NCBI GenBank assembly: GCA_030141605.1 | Contig: JAQGDQ010000498.1 | Location: forward strand, 98,816-162,815 | DNA length: 64,000 nt | DNA from: Tubiluchus corallicola | Lineage: Eukaryota; Priapulida; Priapulimorpha; Priapulimorphida; Tubiluchidae | Direction: 5' to 3' | Shown: positions 1 to 10,707 of the stretch, piece by piece | How positions within the stretch are numbered: position 1 is the stretch's first letter | Layout: every line of letters begins with the position of its first letter | Translations under genes and position numbers: made by a program | Notes under the pieces: generated by a model | What the model was told of the DNA's origin: nothing | Database searches by the model: none | Seen by the model: the letters and a program-made list of their open reading frames with translations, nothing else

Positions 1-95
1 GGTCATGCGTATTGTTTTCAAACTCTTGTCATAACAGATTTTGGTCATGCGTATTGTTTTCAAACTCTTGGCATAGCATTTACAGCAGATTTTGG
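1..95. repeat. Two-copy 42-bp direct repeat
   Basis: The block starting GGTCATGCGTATTG occurs at 1 and again at 43, and a degenerate third start (TTTTGGTCATG) follows near 91. It may continue to the left of the window. Confidence 0.7.
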
Positions 96-177
96 TCATG
101 AGTTATGTAAGTGTAAAAATTTAGCTTAGCAATTGAGCTGTGATAACTCGGTACTTATGAATTACTTCTGGCAATGG

Positions 178-1267
178 AGTCAGGGGTGCAGCCAGGTTCT
201 ATAGTCACAGGCAGCAAACACATAAACAAGGCACCGTGACAGGGGCATAGCCAGGTTCTAAAGTTAGGGGGAGCAGGCACATAAACAAGGCACCGTGACA
301 GGGGCGTAGCCAGGTTCTAAACTTAGGGGGAGCAAGCACATAAACAAGGCACCGTGACAGGGGGGTAGCCAGGGTCCAAAGTTAGGGGGAGCAAGCACAT
401 AAACAAGGCACCGTGACAGGGGCGTAGCCAGGTTCTAAAGTTAGGGGGAGCAAACACATAAACAAGGCACTGTGACAGGGGCGTAGCCAGGTTCTAAAGT
501 TAGGGGGAGCAGGCACATAAACAAGGCACCGTGACAGGGGGGTAGCCAGGGTCTAAAGTTAGGGGGAGCAAGCACATAAAAAAGACACTGTGACAGGGGC
601 GTAGCCAGGGTCTAAAGTTAGGGGGAGCAGGCACATAAACAAGGCACCGTGACAGGGGGGTAGCCAGGTTCTAAAGTTAGGGGGAGCAGGCACATAAACA
701 AGGCACCGTGACAGGGGTGTAGCCAGGTTCTTAAGTTAGGGGGAGCAAGCACATAAACAAGGCACCGTGACAGGGGGGTAGCCAGGTTCTAAAGTTAGGG
801 GGAGCAAGCATATAAACAAGACACTGTGACAGGGGCGTAGCCAGGTTCTAAAGTTAGGGGGAGCAAGCACATAAAAAAGACACTGTGACAGGGGCGTAGC
901 CAGGTTCTAAAGTTAGGGGGAGCAAGCACATAAAAAAGGCACCGTGACAGGGGCGTAGCCAGGTTCTAAAGTTAGGGGGAGCAAGCACATAAACAAGGCA
1001 CCGTGACAGGGGGTAGCCAGGTTCTAAAGTTAGGGGGAGCAAGCACATAAACAAGGCACCGTGACAGGGGCGTAGCCAGGTTCTAAAGTTAGGGGGAGCA
1101 ACAGGGTCTAAAGTTAGGAGGAGCAAGCACATAAACAATGCACTGTGACAGGGGGGTAGCCAGGGTCCAAAGTTAGGAGGAGCAAGCACATAAACAAGGC
1201 ACCTTGACAGGGGTGCAGTCAGGTTCTATAGTCAGAGGCAGCAAACACATAAACAAGGCACCGTGAC
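178..1267. repeat. 59-60-bp minisatellite built on a hAT-like terminal sequence
   Basis: About 18 head-to-tail copies of a 59-60-bp unit. Each contains CAGGGGCGTAGCCAGG, then TCTAAAGTTAGGGGGAGCA, then CACATAAACAAGGCACCGTGA. CAGGGGCGTAGCCAGG is the style of end sequence seen at hAT transposon termini, and a related end occurs in this window at about 60.36-60.40 kb. Copies differ by point changes, by one partial unit near 1,100, and by AAACAAGGCACC versus AAAAAAGACACT variants. A minus-strand open frame crosses the array but is only repeat translation. Confidence 0.9.
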
Positions 1268-2614
1268 ACATTTACCGAACAATTTTTAAGGCATTGATTG
1301 TACATTTAATTTTGTGTTTAAAATGCTGTGACAAGAATATATTATAATAATAGTTACATAATGATAGTTCATAATTACACTCATGTCTCGGTTTGCCGGA
1401 CTAAAGCGGGAAGACATCCATCCAAGTTTGCTAATTGTCCCTATTTAGAAGCGAATTTTCTATCTTTTCATACCCTTTTTAGGAAAGCCAATCAGAAATC
1501 ATTATATCTACGGAGAACAGATTACATTTCGTAACGACGAAACACGAGAGATTCGATTCGTCCGCAATCTTGCAAATATAATCAAAGCTGAATTGGTTAG
1601 AGACGTCTGCGGAATGTTGAACTCTCAACAAGGAGGTGAGAGTGAGATTTTGTTTAACTCATGGCTCTAAGAAATCTGTTACATGGTTACAGAATGAGAG
1701 AGCTACATTTTGTAAGGCTCAGTATATTATTTTCGAATGTGAATTGTGAAAGTCGTGTTTGAAGTTGTAGATCCCTCACTTTGTTATGATTGAGTTTAGG
1801 CACAGAAGTATGAACAAGAATAAAAAAATCTATAATACATATTTGCACTGCACACAACAGAAAAGTGTTTATTAAAACTACAGACACATGAGCAGCATGA
1901 CTGCTGCACTGAACACTGAGAGTGAGAGTGACTAGAAAGCAAAACCAGTCAGTATATATAGGTACAGGTGACCTATGCAGACGTGCACAGGCTTCACAAA
2001 AACATTACTTTAAAATAGGGAGAGAACCAGTGAATATGCATTCACTGGACCATACACAATTATACTGGGGGTAAGTTAGCTGGTAGAATGTAACAGGATT
2101 AGCTCATAGATGGCAGCACCTAATTAAAATGTACAATTCCAACTTCCACATGAATCGAATTCGAATTCACTTTCAAAGATTTCAAATAAGTTTTTGAATC
2201 AGAAGCAGTCTTGCTAAGATCGTTTATTTTACTTGATTTTGTCCTGCGGTAAAAACACTGATAGTTTGTTATAAAATAGCAGCTAAATTGAGCTCATTGC
2301 TTGATGTTTCAAACGTTTTTATGATAACGAATGTACGTGGTTGAAATGGTGGCGAGAAATGTGCATTTCTTATGATTTGTGGAAACCTCATTACTATTGC
2401 CGCACCATATTTTTTTGGGATTCTTCCCTCTCCCGTACCCCACCCCACGAAAACATTTTGTACAAATTAAGTAGTTTTTACATAATTTTTTTAATGGAAA
2501 AATAAACGATACTGAAAAACAAGATGGCGGAGGTAATAAGGATCGAGAAACATTTGATGTCAGATGATAGAAAAGAAGGATGAGTGTGTAACGTGTGCAC
2601 GTTATTCCATGCAG
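1268..2614. other. Upstream non-coding region or intron
   Basis: No recognisable gene. Near 1,371-1,412 it holds a single copy of the end sequence ACACTCATGTCTCGGTTTGCC, which also forms the inverted ends of the element at 2,829-3,243. It probably includes upstream introns and exons of the gene whose last exons begin at 2,615, but I could not identify an earlier exon. Confidence 0.5.
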
Positions 2615-2757
2615 GTGTCATTTATTACGGATTTGATGAAACCTACAAGGTAAGGGGAATCGTCCTGTTACGGGAACAGCGTGATGAGTTTCGAGTTGGA
2701 CTTGATTGTGTCATGGAGGACAAACTCGTGCCTCTTGTTAAATACATGCTATACGAG
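2615..2757 (+). CDS. Penultimate exon of an unrecognised gene
   Basis: A 143-bp internal exon. It is preceded by the acceptor TTCCATGCAG and followed by the donor GTGAGT. It enters in phase 2 and leaves on a codon boundary. The peptide begins VIYYGFDETYKVRGI and ends LVPLVKYMLYE. It joins in frame to the exon at 3,982, which supports both. I do not recognise the family. The earlier exons were not found. A plus-strand open frame starting at 2,584 runs through the acceptor and is not the likely start. Confidence 0.65.
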
Positions 2758-2828
2758 GTGAGTTGTTTAAATGCACAACTTTGTGGTTTTGTTTTGCTTT
2801 AGTAAAGGTGGAGCTTTTATGAGATAGA

Positions 2829-3243
2829 ACACTCATGTCTCTGTTTGTCGGACGAATGCGGGAAACGTCGGTCCGAATTTCCGATTGTCCATAATTACCA
2901 TTACTAAGCTAATACAGTAGGAGTCATGCGTTGGACTTACTGTAATGTAGAATCAATCGCCTGATTGTCTCAAAAACGTCTAGTATGGGCTCCTTCTACG
3001 CAAAAATAGATAAAAACTGTCAGCAATTGTCTCAAATAACTCTGAATAATTACAAGCTGTTATTACATGCTGCTTGGTTACACTGATGTAATGATGTAAA
3101 CAAAGTGAAGACCTGCCATCTAGCGGTCAGCTTGCAAAACGTCGGACTGTATCCGTTGCATGCAGAACTTTTAACGGTCCAAATTTTGTCTGATTTTTCC
3201 TATATCCATAAAAGCGGGTTCCGGCAAACCGAATTATGAGTGT
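2829..3243. mobile_element. 415-bp MITE with inverted ends, in the intron
   Basis: Left end ACACTCATGTCTCTGTTTG at 2,829; the reverse complement of the right end reads ACACTCATAATTCGGTTTGC. Both ends are followed by CGGA and a GCGGGAA/GCGGG-type motif. No coding sequence lies inside. I could not see a clear target duplication. The same end appears alone near 1,371, so this is a repeat family. It lies inside the 2,758-3,981 intron. Confidence 0.65.
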
Positions 3244-3981
3244 AATTACACTTAAAATGAAGTATCAAATCACACTGTGTTTTTAAATAATTTATGCACA
3301 TAGGAACCTTCATTCACTTTAAGCAGTTAGTCATACATGTTAGTCCACATAACATTTTATATGGATTTACAGGAAGAAAATGCTTCCAGTGAGGGATGTT
3401 CTCTGTAATTACCATTGCATGGCACTCCCACATTAACCTCTTGATTATGTTTTGTTAATGGGGGTTGTTTACTAATTCACTACTGGTTAAAATACTACTT
3501 GAGACTAAAAATTGTTGAGAGAGCCTGGTAATTTGATATCTGTAGGTAAATAATTAATGCAAAATCTTACGTAATAAGCATATGATTTAAAAAATTATTG
3601 ATTTTGTGGAATTTGATAATTTATGCAAAAGAAATTGTTACGTTAATTAGGCGGTAAATGTGGATAAGGAAAAATTTTGTGGTGTAGAAATGGTGATTTT
3701 ATTGTATTTTGTTCATAAAAGACTTGAATGAGACAAAGCTTATCGGAGTTTGACCTTTGCTTACCTTGTAGTATAGAGATGGGCTGTAACTAACAGCTAA
3801 AACATTAATTATAATCAAAGAATGATTACCGTTGCTTTTTTACTTTTTAAATATTGACTGTAACCGTAAACCTTTTCAGTTTGACTACAAAGTGTGTATG
3901 GTACATTTGGGTGATTATCTATCAACATTGTTTCTAAATTCATTGAATGAATCTTTACTTTAAACCTTCTTGTTCTCACAG

Positions 3982-4257
3982 GTGTGTTACGTACCAGTTG
4001 CCGATCCATGCGGATTTGGTAATGTGGATGGCAAAGTCTACTTTGAAAACAGGTTTGTCATAGAAATCCACGTAAGCAAACAGAATATTTGTACGTTTGG
4101 CTTGAGTTCTGGTCAGTGTTACGTTCGTTCTTCCGGGAAGACAGAGACGGTAGATGCACCTACGCTTCGTAACTTAGTCGCCAAGGTTACTGAAAAAGCT
4201 TGTTTAGATGAAATCAATCATCTAGAAAATGAGATTGCTCTTTTAACATCCAAGTAA
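3982..4257 (+). CDS. Last exon of an unrecognised gene
   Basis: Begins after the acceptor TTCTCACAG and ends at TAA (4,255-4,257). It continues exactly in frame from the exon ending at 2,757 and gives 91 residues beginning VCYVPVADPCGFGNVDGK. It contains a beta-rich stretch (KVYFENRFVIEIHV, ICTFGLSSGQCYVRS) and finishes with an acidic helix (EINHLENEIALLTSK), so it looks like a small globular domain with a helical tail. Together with the preceding exon it forms at least a 138-residue C-terminal region. No catalytic motif is visible and I will not assign a function. A polyadenylation-like AATAAA (AAAATAAAAT) lies near 4,375-4,382. Confidence 0.7.
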   Translation: MCYVPVADPCGFGNVDGKVYFENRFVIEIHVSKQNICTFGLSSGQCYVRSSGKTETVDAPTLRNLVAKVTEKACLDEINHLENEIALLTSK

Positions 4258-4615
4258 GAGTATATAATTATTGATGAAGATTTATTACAATTTATCTTCC
4301 AAATGTTTCATCAACATCAACGGATAAATTAATGTATTGGATATTTGAATTTATCGAAGCATCAAACAAAATGAAAATAAAATTGGCGAATTTTCTTGCA
4401 GCCTTGAAATTTTATGTGAACGCTTTGTTCGGTTACCTCTAGGTTAAGTGAAAAAAATTAGCACAAATGGACTTCCATTCATGTGAAATCTACTATCAGT
4501 AACTAATTATGCAGTATTACTGTCAAGTTTATTCACCAAGCCACACCTACTGCTTCAACTAATTATCACTATAAAAACCTTTTGCTTTACTATTTGAAAA
4601 AAATTGATAAATAAA

Positions 4616-5252
4616 AAAAATGAGTCTAATATTGGCTACATTGAGTCTAATATTGGCTACATTGAGTCATTTATTGGCTACACTGAGTCTAATATTGGCT
4701 ACATTGAGTTTAATATTGGCTACACTGAGTCTAATATTGGCTACATTGAGTCTAATATTGGCTACACTGAGTCTAATATTGGCTACATTGAGTTTAATAT
4801 TGGCTACACTGAGTCTAATATTGGCTACACTGAGTCTAATATTGGCTACATTGAGTCTAATATTGGCTACATTGAGTCTAATATTGGCTACACTGAGTCT
4901 AATATTGGCTACACTGAGTCTAATATTGGCTACATTGAGTCTAATATTGGCTACATTGAGTCTAATATTGGCTACATTGAGTCTAATATTGGCGACATTG
5001 AGTCTAATATTGGCTACATTGAGTCTAATATTGGCTACATTGAGTCTAATATTAGCTACATTGAGTCTAATATTAGCTACATTGAGTTTAATATTAGCTA
5101 CATTTATTCTAATATTGGCTACATTTATTCTAATATTGGCTACATTTAGTCTAATATTGGCTACATTTAGTCTAATATTGGCTACATTGAGTCTAATAGT
5201 GGCTACATTTATTCTAATATTGGCTACATTGAGTCTAATATTGGCTACAATT
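4616..5252. repeat. 21-bp minisatellite, about 30 copies
   Basis: Unit GAGTCTAATATTGGCTACATT with few variants (ACTGAG, TTTATT, one GGCGAC). Because 21 is a multiple of three, two frames stay open across it and translate as the heptads SNIGYIE and SLILATL. No gene signal flanks it. Confidence 0.95.
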
Positions 5253-5255
5253 TAG

Positions 5256-6489
5256 TTTTAGTCTATAAATTACTACAGATATCTTTTGCTTTGCATGAAA
5301 TATTTGGAAACTAAATTGTAACAAGATTCCTCATTTGTTTTCTTATTGTCATTTTACTTTACGTCAAGCTTTCACATTTTGCCTTGAGCTTTGTTATGTG
5401 AAATGATTCTTCGGTTCAGTCTGAAAGAGTCACTGTTGACTTTACCCTTGCAGTTCATCGGTGTACAGTGTATCATCGGTCTGGAGGGTGAATTCATAAG
5501 CTGATTGTACTGTTTGTGTCAGAAGTAAAAACTGCTTTTGATCTGTGAACAATTTTGTAATTTTTGTTTTCCTCCACCATCTTGGATGTATTTTCCATTG
5601 TTTGTAGCATTTTTTCTGCAAAGCGTTTTTCATCTATATGCCAACTGGCTTGTGTTTGTTTAGCTGCTCATTTTGCTCGTTCTGTTCCATTGTTAATGCA
5701 GTATGTTCTTTTCATACCAGTTCATTTTCCTAAAATCAAAGTAAAAAAATCTAAGTAGTCAAGTTCCTCACCTGCAGTTTTTTGTACATTTTTGCAATTT
5801 TTATCTATGTATAATCTTCTACCTTTTGTATATAAAAAGTATTTCATGCATCAATGTAATGTATACCCGTGAAATTATTACCCCAGGTCTATATATACAA
5901 TGATATGTATTAAAACAATAGAATTCGGAATAGAGGGAACCAAGCATTTCCTGCATAATAGAATTCCGAATAGAGGGAACCAAGCATTTCCTGATAGAAT
6001 TCGGAATAGAGGGAACCAAGCATTTCCTGCACAATAGAATTCGGAATAGAGGGAACCAAGCATTTCCTGCATAGTAAACTTAAAAGTTTTGTAGATTGAA
6101 AGAGATTTCAGTATGTACTTGTCATGATTTCACGTACTAGATGGGACCCGTACAATCAGCTATATGCTTGATTATATGTGACAAATCTGTATTCTAAATT
6201 TCATGAAAACACACGAACTGAGATAATATCATGAATGTTATTACATAGAGGGGGCACTGTTAGAAATATATTTTGATGTCAGAAAATGTTTCAAATGGTG
6301 CCCTCTGCTGAGACAGAGATTCAGAGATCATAAATTATAATTTAGCGGATTGGATTTCTCTTCTAGTAAAACTGTGAAAAGTTCATATATGATGAAAACA
6401 CTTCAGAAGATGAAGTAAGATGGAGTAGCAAAGCAAAAATTTTACAATGTACAAAAGTATGGCTCTAATTTTCTAATTACTTCACTAAA
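5256..6489. other. Intergenic sequence
   Basis: No gene recognised. It contains the 40-bp repeat described separately. A short pair GAGGGGGCACTG (near 6,246) and GGTGCCCTCTG (near 6,298) flanks about 50 bp and may be a tiny inverted-repeat remnant. Confidence 0.5.
5926..6072. repeat. Four-copy 28-40-bp tandem repeat with EcoRI sites
   Basis: Four copies of GAATTCGGAATAGAGGGAAC followed by CAAGCATTTCCTG. The spacer between copies varies, and the second copy has GAATTCCG. Confidence 0.9.
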
Positions 6490-8004
6490 TTAGTCCTCTA
6501 ATGCACCACGAACTCTACTTCGCAACTTGTATCGTTCAAGTGCTTCTGAAGCGATTTCAATGTCTACATCACTGACATCTTTATTTGATTCATCAATATC
6601 TACATTTGGTTGTAGACGTCCACATTTCTGAAGTATTGCAAGCCGAGAAAAGTATGCCTGCACTTGTTTCGGAGTAAGCCAACTTTCCTTTGGTAGCTGT
6701 TTCAGTCTTTTAGAACCTGCCACTGGATCTTCTTTCCTACCTGTTTCTACACCTTTATAGAATTCATTAAGTAGGAATTTTTTAGTAGCATCAGTAAACT
6801 TTTTACGTGGTGCAGTTTTTCTCAAAGCCCAACCTGGATTCAAGACAGATACACTAGGACCGGGAGGGATGTCCGAAACTACAGCTGTTTGTGTAAGCGT
6901 CTGATGGTGGGATATTTCAGTTACACGAGATTGCCAATCACGAGCTATTTTATCCAACCTTGAGTCAGTAACTTTTATCTCAGTATGCCTGCCTATGGAA
7001 AGGTGATGGGTCAGTGCCTCTTCAGTAGTGAAAGTATTTTTACATGTCTCCTCAGTACAAGCAAATTTCTCATCAGTGGGTAGTTTAACTGATCCTGTGG
7101 CAACAACTGGTGCATGATAAGGTAGAACTGAGTAGGAAGTTGGACCTTGCACTTCAGAATTTTTTAACAATTTACTGTAAGGGAAGTAAGTGCCATCACC
7201 AATACCATAAGCACTCCAAACACGAATCCCATCTTTTTCATAAGAAAAATTGTTGAACTTAGTGATACCTGCCCAAGCGGGGGGATCAGTAGTCATCGCG
7301 CTTTCATTCAGTGTCAGCACAGTCACGTAGCAGCCTCGTACTCCACCGTATGATTGGCAAGCATCCATCATTTGACCAGCAGTTGTGACGTCATGACCTT
7401 CATTGACGTAGCGTAATATGTGGCTCTTCAGACTTGCAATTCTCCGATCACAAATATCCTTACCAGCTTGTGCCTCGCTGAAGTCATACTGTTTGAAGTT
7501 TACATTTTGGCGCTTGCCCAAGGCTGGTAATGACAAAATAGTACTCGCACTATGGTAACATCCTGCGTTATCTGATCTTACATAAATATTCAGGATATGC
7601 GAGAGAATCTCCTTGAGCTTTGCAGTAGTGGATTCGAGAACAGAGATAACGCTAAACCAATTTTGACTACATGATTTCTCCACCAAATGGACAAAACAGT
7701 GAATGATAAATTCTTCGTTCATGTTGGTGACCACAGCTGAGAAGTGCCAAGAAATGCCTTTCTTGGCGAACCATTCCTGTTTTGCCTCTCTGTACCTAGT
7801 AGGTAGAAATTTCATGGCCCAGTCCATTGTAATTAAGGCATTGTCGGGTCCAAGATTATCCAATACTTTTACTTTACTTAGTTCCTGATTCACACTACGT
7901 AGACAATGTGACTTAAAATTCAATACACTGTTCTTGGCCTGATGGCAATCGTATTTCATTTCGTCCACATTCTCTGTGTTTCTGTGATGTAGGCAAACAC
8001 TCGT
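6490..8004 (-). CDS. DDE/RNase H-like protein with C2H2 finger, probably transposon-derived
   Basis: Long minus-strand frame, open from 8,004 to the TAA at 6,490-6,492. The part from 7,968 (a GTG codon) is 492 residues. No ATG precedes the Met four codons in, and TACATCACAG just upstream could be a 3' splice site, so this is probably the last exon of a longer gene. Numbering from 7,968: ALITMDWAMKFLP (Asp49), IYVRSDNAGCYHS (Asp133) and FSEAQAGKDICDR (Glu165, Asp171, Asp174) are spaced like the three acidic residues of an RNase H-fold transposase (32 or 38 residues between the second and third). CTEETC...HH...GRH (Cys304, Cys309, His322, His328) forms a C2H2 finger. The C-terminus has basic KKFTDATKKFLLNEFY and a helical WLTPKQVQAYFSRLA segment that could bind DNA. 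Similar uncharacterised proteins with the AGK-x-x-CDR motif are, from memory, common in cnidarians and other invertebrates. The frame has no internal stops, unlike the other elements here. The catalytic assignment is inference. Confidence 0.7.
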   Translation of the reverse strand, partial: TSVCLHHRNTENVDEMKYDCHQAKNSVLNFKSHCLRSVNQELSKVKVLDNLGPDNALITMDWAMKFLPTRYREAKQEWFAKKGISWHFSAVVTNMNEEFIIHCFVHLVEKSCSQNWFSVISVLESTTAKLKEILSHILNIYVRSDNAGCYHSASTILSLPALGKRQNVNFKQYDFSEAQAGKDICDRRIASLKSHILRYVNEGHDVTTAGQMMDACQSYGGVRGCYVTVLTLNESAMTTDPPAWAGITKFNNFSYEKDGIRVWSAYGIGDGTYFPYSKLLKNSEVQGPTSYSVLPYHAPVVATGSVKLPTDEKFACTEETCKNTFTTEEALTHHLSIGRHTEIKVTDSRLDKIARDWQSRVTEISHHQTLTQTAVVSDIPPGPSVSVLNPGWALRKTAPRKKFTDATKKFLLNEFYKGVETGRKEDPVAGSKRLKQLPKESWLTPKQVQAYFSRLAILQKCGRLQPNVDIDESNKDVSDVDIEIASEALERYKLRSRVRGALED

Positions 8005-8007
8005 TCA

Positions 8008-8670
8008 TTAGCTTATATACTTTTAAGTGTTCCATATTTATTATTACATGTAAATGGTTTGTTATGACACTCTTATCACCTCGACAGCCATAATGATGCT
8101 TCTTTCAGTGTTATTTTGCACTAGTCAACCCCATAAAAGCCTATTTTAGTTATACATTTTTGTGCTGCCACACTATATATATATATATATATGCAGCCAC
8201 ACGACATGCTCTCAAAACAGTGGCAGAAACCTTTACAAATTCACCAACAGTCCCCTTCTAGTAAGCATTATAAAACTTGAAATGCTCTGCGATATCATTT
8301 AGCTCTGGACTATAGGGGCACTCTAGTGCAGCTTTGCACTCAGCGTACATTTTATCTTTAGGCATCTGTGGTCCTACTAAATTATTTAACAATGCACGAT
8401 TGTACGATGAGTTACGAATGGTCGACTACTTTTTGCCAAGATCATGATCTCAGATGCTGGTGGCAAGATAACATGTCAGGGTCACGGGTCACAGAAACAT
8501 CCAACAAACGTTTAACGGCATAATTAAACGTGTTTATTAACCCTAACATTAAAATTGGAATCAAAAGAGCTCAAACTACTATCTTAAAACGTGGTCCCGA
8601 CATTAGACAAAGACATTTCTAATTAGTGGCGCACCAAGCTTTCAATGCGCAATGACAAGCACACATTTGT
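8008..8670. other. Non-coding gap
   Basis: No gene seen. A short AT dinucleotide run occurs near 8,174-8,193. The stretch 8,480-8,670 abuts the 3' end of the gypsy fragment and may be pol or spacer remnant, but no motif survives. Confidence 0.4.
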
Positions 8671-9520
8671 TTAATAACAGGGCTGGCCCTGACAAAAATT
8701 TTTAAGGCAAGAGATGATGGGCACTGGTACTCCGTTTCGGTATGCTATCACTGGTGCTCCTTCTACAGTCACAGCACTACGCCAATGGATAACATTAGCT
8801 GGTCGTAAGAAATTGATACCTAAAATCATAGCATCATCGCACTCTGCTACGATGAACTGAAGCTTGACATTCCTTGTATCAGATACAGGAATTGTAATAA
8901 CAGTAGTGCCATGCACTTTCAAACTAATGCTTTGATCTGCAGCTATCAAGGTAAAGCACAAAAGTAATTCCAGCCTGCTGTGCAGCTTTTAAACTGATTA
9001 AAGAATGTGTGGAACCTCCATCTAATATAGCTAATATTTTGCTCTGACCCAGAATCAGTTTCACACCCAAGCTATCATCGCTGTTAATTTGTCTGCTTAA
9101 AGTTGCAGAAGTTGTATCAGATTTCATGGCTGTTGGAGATTTAGCTAAAGTACAGTCGTGACCTATGTGTCCCTTTTGTTTACATGCATTACACGTGGTA
9201 TAACATTTTCGTGCTTGATGACCCCTTAATCCACACTTGAAACATTTCATGCAAGCTTCTGGTGCATGCCCTGGCTTTTTGCAGTACTTGCAAACTATGC
9301 TAGACTGAAGTGGCTTTTCGTGATGAGCAGTCTTATTAAAATGACGTCTTGCTGTAGGTTGCCGTCTCCGTTCAAGACTATTTTCTTGCTTATTAACCAC
9401 ACATTTCATAATGAGAACACTATTTGATTTTTTATTAGCTGCTTCGGGTGTATGAATGTCAGCTTCATGAAACTTTGTGCACAGTTCTGGTTTAAGATCC
9501 TCTAGAAACGTTGTACACAA
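8671..9520 (-). pseudogene. Ty3/gypsy gag zinc knuckles and protease, frameshifted
   Basis: Minus strand. The 198-residue first part (9,520-8,924) carries a run of CCHC-type knuckles: CKYCKKPGHAPEAC, CFKCGLRGHQARKC and CNACKQKGHIGHDC. An aspartic-protease core follows, with LAILDGGSTHSLIS standing where retroviral-type proteases have D-T/S-G. The frame is lost just after this. The protease continues in a second frame (8,961-8,671) with DDAMILGINFLR, the usual I-L-G stretch near the C-terminus. No reverse transcriptase follows, so the element is 3'-truncated. It belongs with the gag fragments at 9,521-9,730 and 10,482-10,707. Confidence 0.85.
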
Positions 9521-9730
9521 AAACGGTCAATCACACTAGCATCAGTTATTTCAGGATTAGCCGCCTGAAATAGTTTCTTAAGATTGCTTGCATATGTGAA
9601 TGGTGACTCATCTCGCTTCAGAGTTGCTGATTAAACTGGGTAAGATGCAATAACTGTGCTTGCTCAGGGCGAAAAATACACTTTAGGTTTGCTTTCAGCT
9701 GTTCATAATCATTATCTGCATCAGGTAGGG
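9521..9730 (-). pseudogene. Gypsy gag, middle part, left of the inserted element
   Basis: The reverse strand encodes a gag-like segment (LPDADNDYEQLKANLK region). It is the direct continuation of the gag start at 10,707-10,482 once the 751-bp element and one GGG copy are removed. The frame is then broken before the zinc-knuckle part. Confidence 0.75.
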
Positions 9731-10481
9731 TTGTAGGAAGCCGAGTAGACCACTGAGCCAAGTAGACCACTGAGCCAAGTAGACCACTGAGCCAAGTAGA
9801 CCAAGTAAAACCGATGCGCTAAAAGTGGGCAGCCCAAGTAGGACACTAGCGATTTTTGTCGAGAATCGGTAATTTTGTCAAATTTTTGAAAATTCTGTGA
9901 AAGTTTCTTCATTTTATTAAAAATTGTGCTTGATGGTTGAGTTGTCGTCAGTTTGGCGTCATGAAAACTTGCTTGACCAGGTGTTTAACTCAGCATGCAG
10001 TACGCAGGTATTGTTTTGCGATGACTTTTGTAACTCGTTCACTCAACGAGAGTTTGTTTGGTAACAAAGCAGCTCATTTAGCAGTCTAACATTGTTCAGC
10101 AGTATGGTTATAATAGAGAAGAATTGAAACAATACTACAGGAAAATGTCAATCATTGAAGTCGTGTTATGCAGCCTGTTGTTATGAGTGCTAATGATGAT
10201 GCCAAATTGATGGCTCACCACCTGATTGGATGTTACCGACTCATAAACTTGCAACGGAATTTGGAGTTTTGCAAGGACGGTTTTCTGCTGGAGACTTAGA
10301 TGAGTTTTCATGGACAGTATCAGCAGACTGTTCATTGCATCTAAGTTTACGTGCCACAGTGAAGAAATTTCTGCCTCACAACCGTCTTATCAATTCGCGA
10401 TCTGTCTCTAGTGTCCTACTTGGGCAGCCCAAGTAGACCAATTGGTATACTTGGCTCAGTGGTCTACTCGGCTCCCTACAA
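9731..10481. mobile_element. 751-bp inverted-repeat DNA element inserted in gypsy gag
   Basis: The ends are inverted: TTGTAGGAAGCCGAGTAG on the left and the reverse complement TTGTAGGGAGCCGAGTAG on the right. Each is followed by ACCACTGAGCCAAGTA, and further in both carry GGGCAGCCCAAGTAGGACAC. The left end repeats ACCACTGAGCCAAGTAG about three times. GGG flanks both sides (9,728-9,730 and 10,482-10,484), and removing the element plus one GGG restores the gag reading frame, so the boundaries are well supported. No transposase is seen, so it is non-autonomous. The superfamily is uncertain; a 3-bp duplication fits PIF/Harbinger or CACTA-like elements. Confidence 0.85.
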
Positions 10482-10707
10482 GGGTATCTAATGTATTCTC
10501 TGCTTCACCATGCAGCAAGGCTGGCAATACTTGGAATTTCTTAGCATCATCCCAGTTATTCGCTATTGCTACTCGTTCAAATCTCTTAATAAATTTATCA
10601 AAGTCTGAACTGCCATCGAAGCTCGGTGTCTGTACTACCGGTAATGACGCTACAGGAGCTGCTGGGACTCCAGCTACATTACCACCATCTGGCTCTTGAT
10701 CGCCCAT
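10482..10707 (-). pseudogene. Gypsy gag N-terminal fragment
   Basis: Starts at an ATG (MGDQEPDGGN...) and reads into FDGSSDFDKFIKRFERVAIA and LPALLHGEAENTLDTL, a gag pattern typical of invertebrate Ty3/gypsy-like elements. The gag reading stops at the insertion at 10,481. Confidence 0.8.

Noticed and set aside
4604-5255. Two plus-strand open frames of 181 and 211 codons
   Set aside because: They are translations of the 21-bp array in two frames, with no flanking start context, splice sites or unique sequence.
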